A model generated the notes under the pieces. It did not search any database. It saw nothing but the letters and a program-made list of their open reading frames with translations, and was not told where the DNA came from. Below, in pieces: positions 62,286 to 64,000 of a stretch of 64,000 nt of DNA (positions are counted from its first letter, which is position 1; each line of letters opens with the position of its first letter). Both the position numbers and the translations under genes were made by a program. This stretch comes from Pseudoduganella violacea (GTDB lineage Bacteria; Pseudomonadota; Gammaproteobacteria; Burkholderiales; Burkholderiaceae_D), in NCBI RefSeq assembly GCF_014191875.1, contig NZ_JACHXD010000010.1:186001-250000 (forward strand). The letters are read 5' to 3'.

Positions 62286-63824
62286 TTACATCTGCTGGCT
62301 TGAAATCCGGCGACGCGGCACCACCATGCGCTCGGCCAGTTCGAACAAGCCTTGCGTCAGCAGGGCCAGTGCGGCGGCGGGCAAGGCGCCGGCCAGCAAC
62401 ATATCGTTGTCGTTCAAGGCCAGGCCGGTGGTAATGCGCTCACCGTAACCGCCCGCGCCGATAAAGGCGGCAATGGTGGCCGTGCCCACGCTCATGACCG
62501 CCGCCGTCTTCACCCCTGCCAGGATCACGGGCAAGGCCAGCGGCAGTTCAATATGCAGCAGGCGCTGATTGGGCCTCAGGCCCAGCGCCAGCGCGGCGGT
62601 CTTTAATCCCTTTGGCACGCCGAGAATGCCGGTGCATGTGTTGCGCACAACAGGCAGCAGCGCGTATACAAATAGGGCGATCAGCGCCGGCAAGGTGCCG
62701 ATGGCGCCCAGCAGCGGGATCAGGATCGCCAGCAGGGCCAGCGAAGGCACGGTCTGCAACACGCCAACCACCGCCATCACAGCCTGGCGCAGGCGCGGCG
62801 CATAGGCCGCCAGCACGCCGAGCGGAATGCCCACGGCACAGGCCAGCAGCACGGACAGCGCCACCAGCGTGACGTGCTGGCGCGTCAGCGGCCACAGATT
62901 GTCGTCAAAAATCTTGGCGAGCAGGCCGGGACGATCGGCCTTGGCTGGCGTCGCGCGCGGCGGCGCAGCGTCCGCAACGGCGCTTTTGGCTGCTTGCGCG
63001 GCGAGCCAGTCGCGCGCCACGGCGCTGAAGCTTTTGCCTTCGATTTCGGCGGCGGCGTTCATCGCGATCATGTCTCCGGCGGCGATGCGTCCCTCCAGGC
63101 CGCGCATGGCCTGCCAGGCGGCGGGGAAGCGCTTGGCCGCGTCCAGCCGGTACAGCAGCACGGCGTCGTAACGCGGGAAGTAGGCGCGGTCGTCGTCCAG
63201 CACGCGCAAGCCGTATTGACTGATCTTGGCGTCGGTGGAGTAGATGTCGATCACGTCGACCTGGCGCTGTGCCAGCGCCTCATACGCGATGCCGTGATCG
63301 AGACCGGAGGGCCGCTGGCTGATGCCGTAGCTGCGCGCCAGCCCCTGCCAGCCGTCGGCGCGGCCGATGAATTCATGCGACAGGCCGAACTTCAATTCCT
63401 TGTGCCGCGCCAGATCGCTCAGCGCGCGCAAGTCCGCCGCATCGCCACGTACAGCCAAGGCATAGGTATTGTTGAAGCCCAGCGGCTGCGATACCCCCAG
63501 TCCCTGCTGCGCCAGCTCGCGCCGGATCTCGTCCAGCGTGGCGGGCTTGGCATGCTTGAGGATTTCCTGGTCGATGGTGCCGACGTACTCGGGATAGACG
63601 TCGATGCTGCCCGCTTTCAGCGCGGCCAGCACGATGGCGGTATTGCCCAGCCCCTGGCGGTGTTCGGTCCGGGCATGCGGCGCGGCCGTCTGCGCCAGCA
63701 CCTCGCCCAGCACATACGATTCGGTGAAGCGCTTGGAGCCGATGCGCAAAACCGCGTCATCGGCCAGCGCCGGCGCCGCGGCGGATAAAAGCGCGGCGAC
63801 CAGCCAGGGACGCGCGCTTCCCAC
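62286..63824 (-). CDS. Fused ABC transporter receptor-permease (osmoprotectant/OpuC-like)
   Basis: The 512-residue protein fuses a substrate-binding domain and a permease. A signal peptide (ending APALA, about residue 21) is followed by the receptor (about 22-275: IGSKRFTESYVLGEVLAQ, TIDQEILKHAKPATLDEIRR, and VIDIYSTDAKI). The C-terminal permease (about 300-512) has SVLLACAVGIPLGVLAA and the ATPase-contact EAA-type loop around GLKTAALALGLRPNQRL. The usual fused relatives bind choline, betaine or ergothioneine and place the permease first. The start is GTG immediately after the stop of a hutI-like gene, so it belongs to a hut operon. No ATPase gene is in the window. Confidence 0.88.
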   Translation of the reverse strand: MGSARPWLVAALLSAAAPALADDAVLRIGSKRFTESYVLGEVLAQTAAPHARTEHRQGLGNTAIVLAALKAGSIDVYPEYVGTIDQEILKHAKPATLDEIRRELAQQGLGVSQPLGFNNTYALAVRGDAADLRALSDLARHKELKFGLSHEFIGRADGWQGLARSYGISQRPSGLDHGIAYEALAQRQVDVIDIYSTDAKISQYGLRVLDDDRAYFPRYDAVLLYRLDAAKRFPAAWQAMRGLEGRIAAGDMIAMNAAAEIEGKSFSAVARDWLAAQAAKSAVADAAPPRATPAKADRPGLLAKIFDDNLWPLTRQHVTLVALSVLLACAVGIPLGVLAAYAPRLRQAVMAVVGVLQTVPSLALLAILIPLLGAIGTLPALIALFVYALLPVVRNTCTGILGVPKGLKTAALALGLRPNQRLLHIELPLALPVILAGVKTAAVMSVGTATIAAFIGAGGYGERITTGLALNDNDMLLAGALPAAALALLTQGLFELAERMVVPRRRISSQQM

Positions 63825-64000
63825 TCAGCCGCCGGAGCTGGTCCGGGCCGCCGCCAGGCTGGCCATATCCAGCAGCGGCTGGCGCCATACGCCGCCATTG
63901 ACCACGGCGCGGCAGGGATTGAAGCCGAAGGCATAGGACAGGTCGGCCGGACGGGCGATCCGCCACAGCGCGAAGTCGGCGCGCTTGCCCACTTCCAGGC
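63825..64000 (-). CDS. hutI: Imidazolonepropionase (HutI), C-terminal end only
   Basis: Only the last 57 codons are in the window. They read [20 protein letters not shown], then [20 protein letters not shown] and a short tail. This matches the C-terminal end of imidazolonepropionase and related amidohydrolases, which open the imidazolone ring in histidine degradation. The frame runs off the right edge. Other amidohydrolases share similar ends, so the name is likely but not certain. The fused ABC transporter GTG follows the stop directly (TGAGTG). Confidence 0.7.
   Translation of the reverse strand, partial: LEVGKRADFALWRIARPADLSYAFGFNPCRAVVNGGVWRQPLLDMASLAAARTSSGG

Overview
The window is about 64 kb of GC-rich chromosome, most likely from a betaproteobacterium of the Oxalobacteraceae (Massilia, Duganella or Janthinobacterium type). 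The evidence is a beta-proteobacterial paaABCDE-G-H-I-K-J-Y-Z operon with divergent paaX, a DUF2863 gene, an extracellular PHB depolymerase, TRAP solute receptors of the mannitol/chloroaromatic type and dispersed GTGTCC...GGACAC palindromes. This is inference from gene content; no rRNA or tRNA is present to confirm it. I see no insertion sequence, prophage, integrase or CRISPR array.

Layout. 0-3.3 kb: a TRAP large permease, a DUF3800 gene behind a structured leader and an ACT-domain protein. 3.3-9.8 kb: a 725-bp gene-free stretch, a secreted M4 metalloprotease, a compact PilM/PilN/PilO-like triad and an M24 peptidase. 9.9-23.5 kb: a DUF2071 gene and the complete-looking phenylacetate operon (twelve genes on the minus strand), controlled by divergent paaX; no paaF is present. 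23.5-25 kb: a small accessory island with a putative DNA-binding protein whose upstream DNA carries seven GCCTCG/CGAGGC motifs, and a small cysteine amidase with an exported partner that looks like an effector-immunity pair. 25-32 kb: two paralogous TRAP solute receptors around an M14 carboxypeptidase, then pmbA, darP, a mog-like gene and an esterase.

32-38 kb: a catabolic cluster with an AhpD-like protein, a class-III aminotransferase, and an operon of a KamA-like radical SAM aminomutase, an MFS carrier and an FAH-family enzyme. 38-41 kb: a periplasmic Cache protein, a chemoreceptor whose end runs into the convergent alkyladenine glycosylase gene, and that glycosylase. 41-51 kb: HDOD, DUF2863 and TPR/transglutaminase-like proteins, then secreted or membrane-linked hydrolases (CocE/NonD, PHB depolymerase, alpha/beta hydrolases) and an acyltransferase. 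51-57.9 kb: nitroreductase plus EamA exporter divergent from a MarR regulator with two near-identical operators, a 998-residue propeller histidine kinase without a partner regulator, an Lrp-type regulator and an S41 peptidase. 58-64 kb: a VapBC-like toxin-antitoxin pair, a mismatch-type DNA glycosylase, a DUF962 protein, a second EamA exporter, a lipoprotein-like gene that has lost its signal peptide, and a fused osmoprotectant-type ABC receptor-permease directly downstream of a partial hutI.

Together the genes fit a soil or rhizosphere heterotroph that secretes proteases and polyester hydrolases, takes up organic acids by TRAP carriers and degrades aromatic acids through phenylacetyl-CoA. 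The least conventional parts are the 23.5-25 kb island, the KamA-like operon at 34.2-37.9 kb, the truncated pilus-like triad at 6.8-8.5 kb and the hut-linked fused transporter at the right edge.
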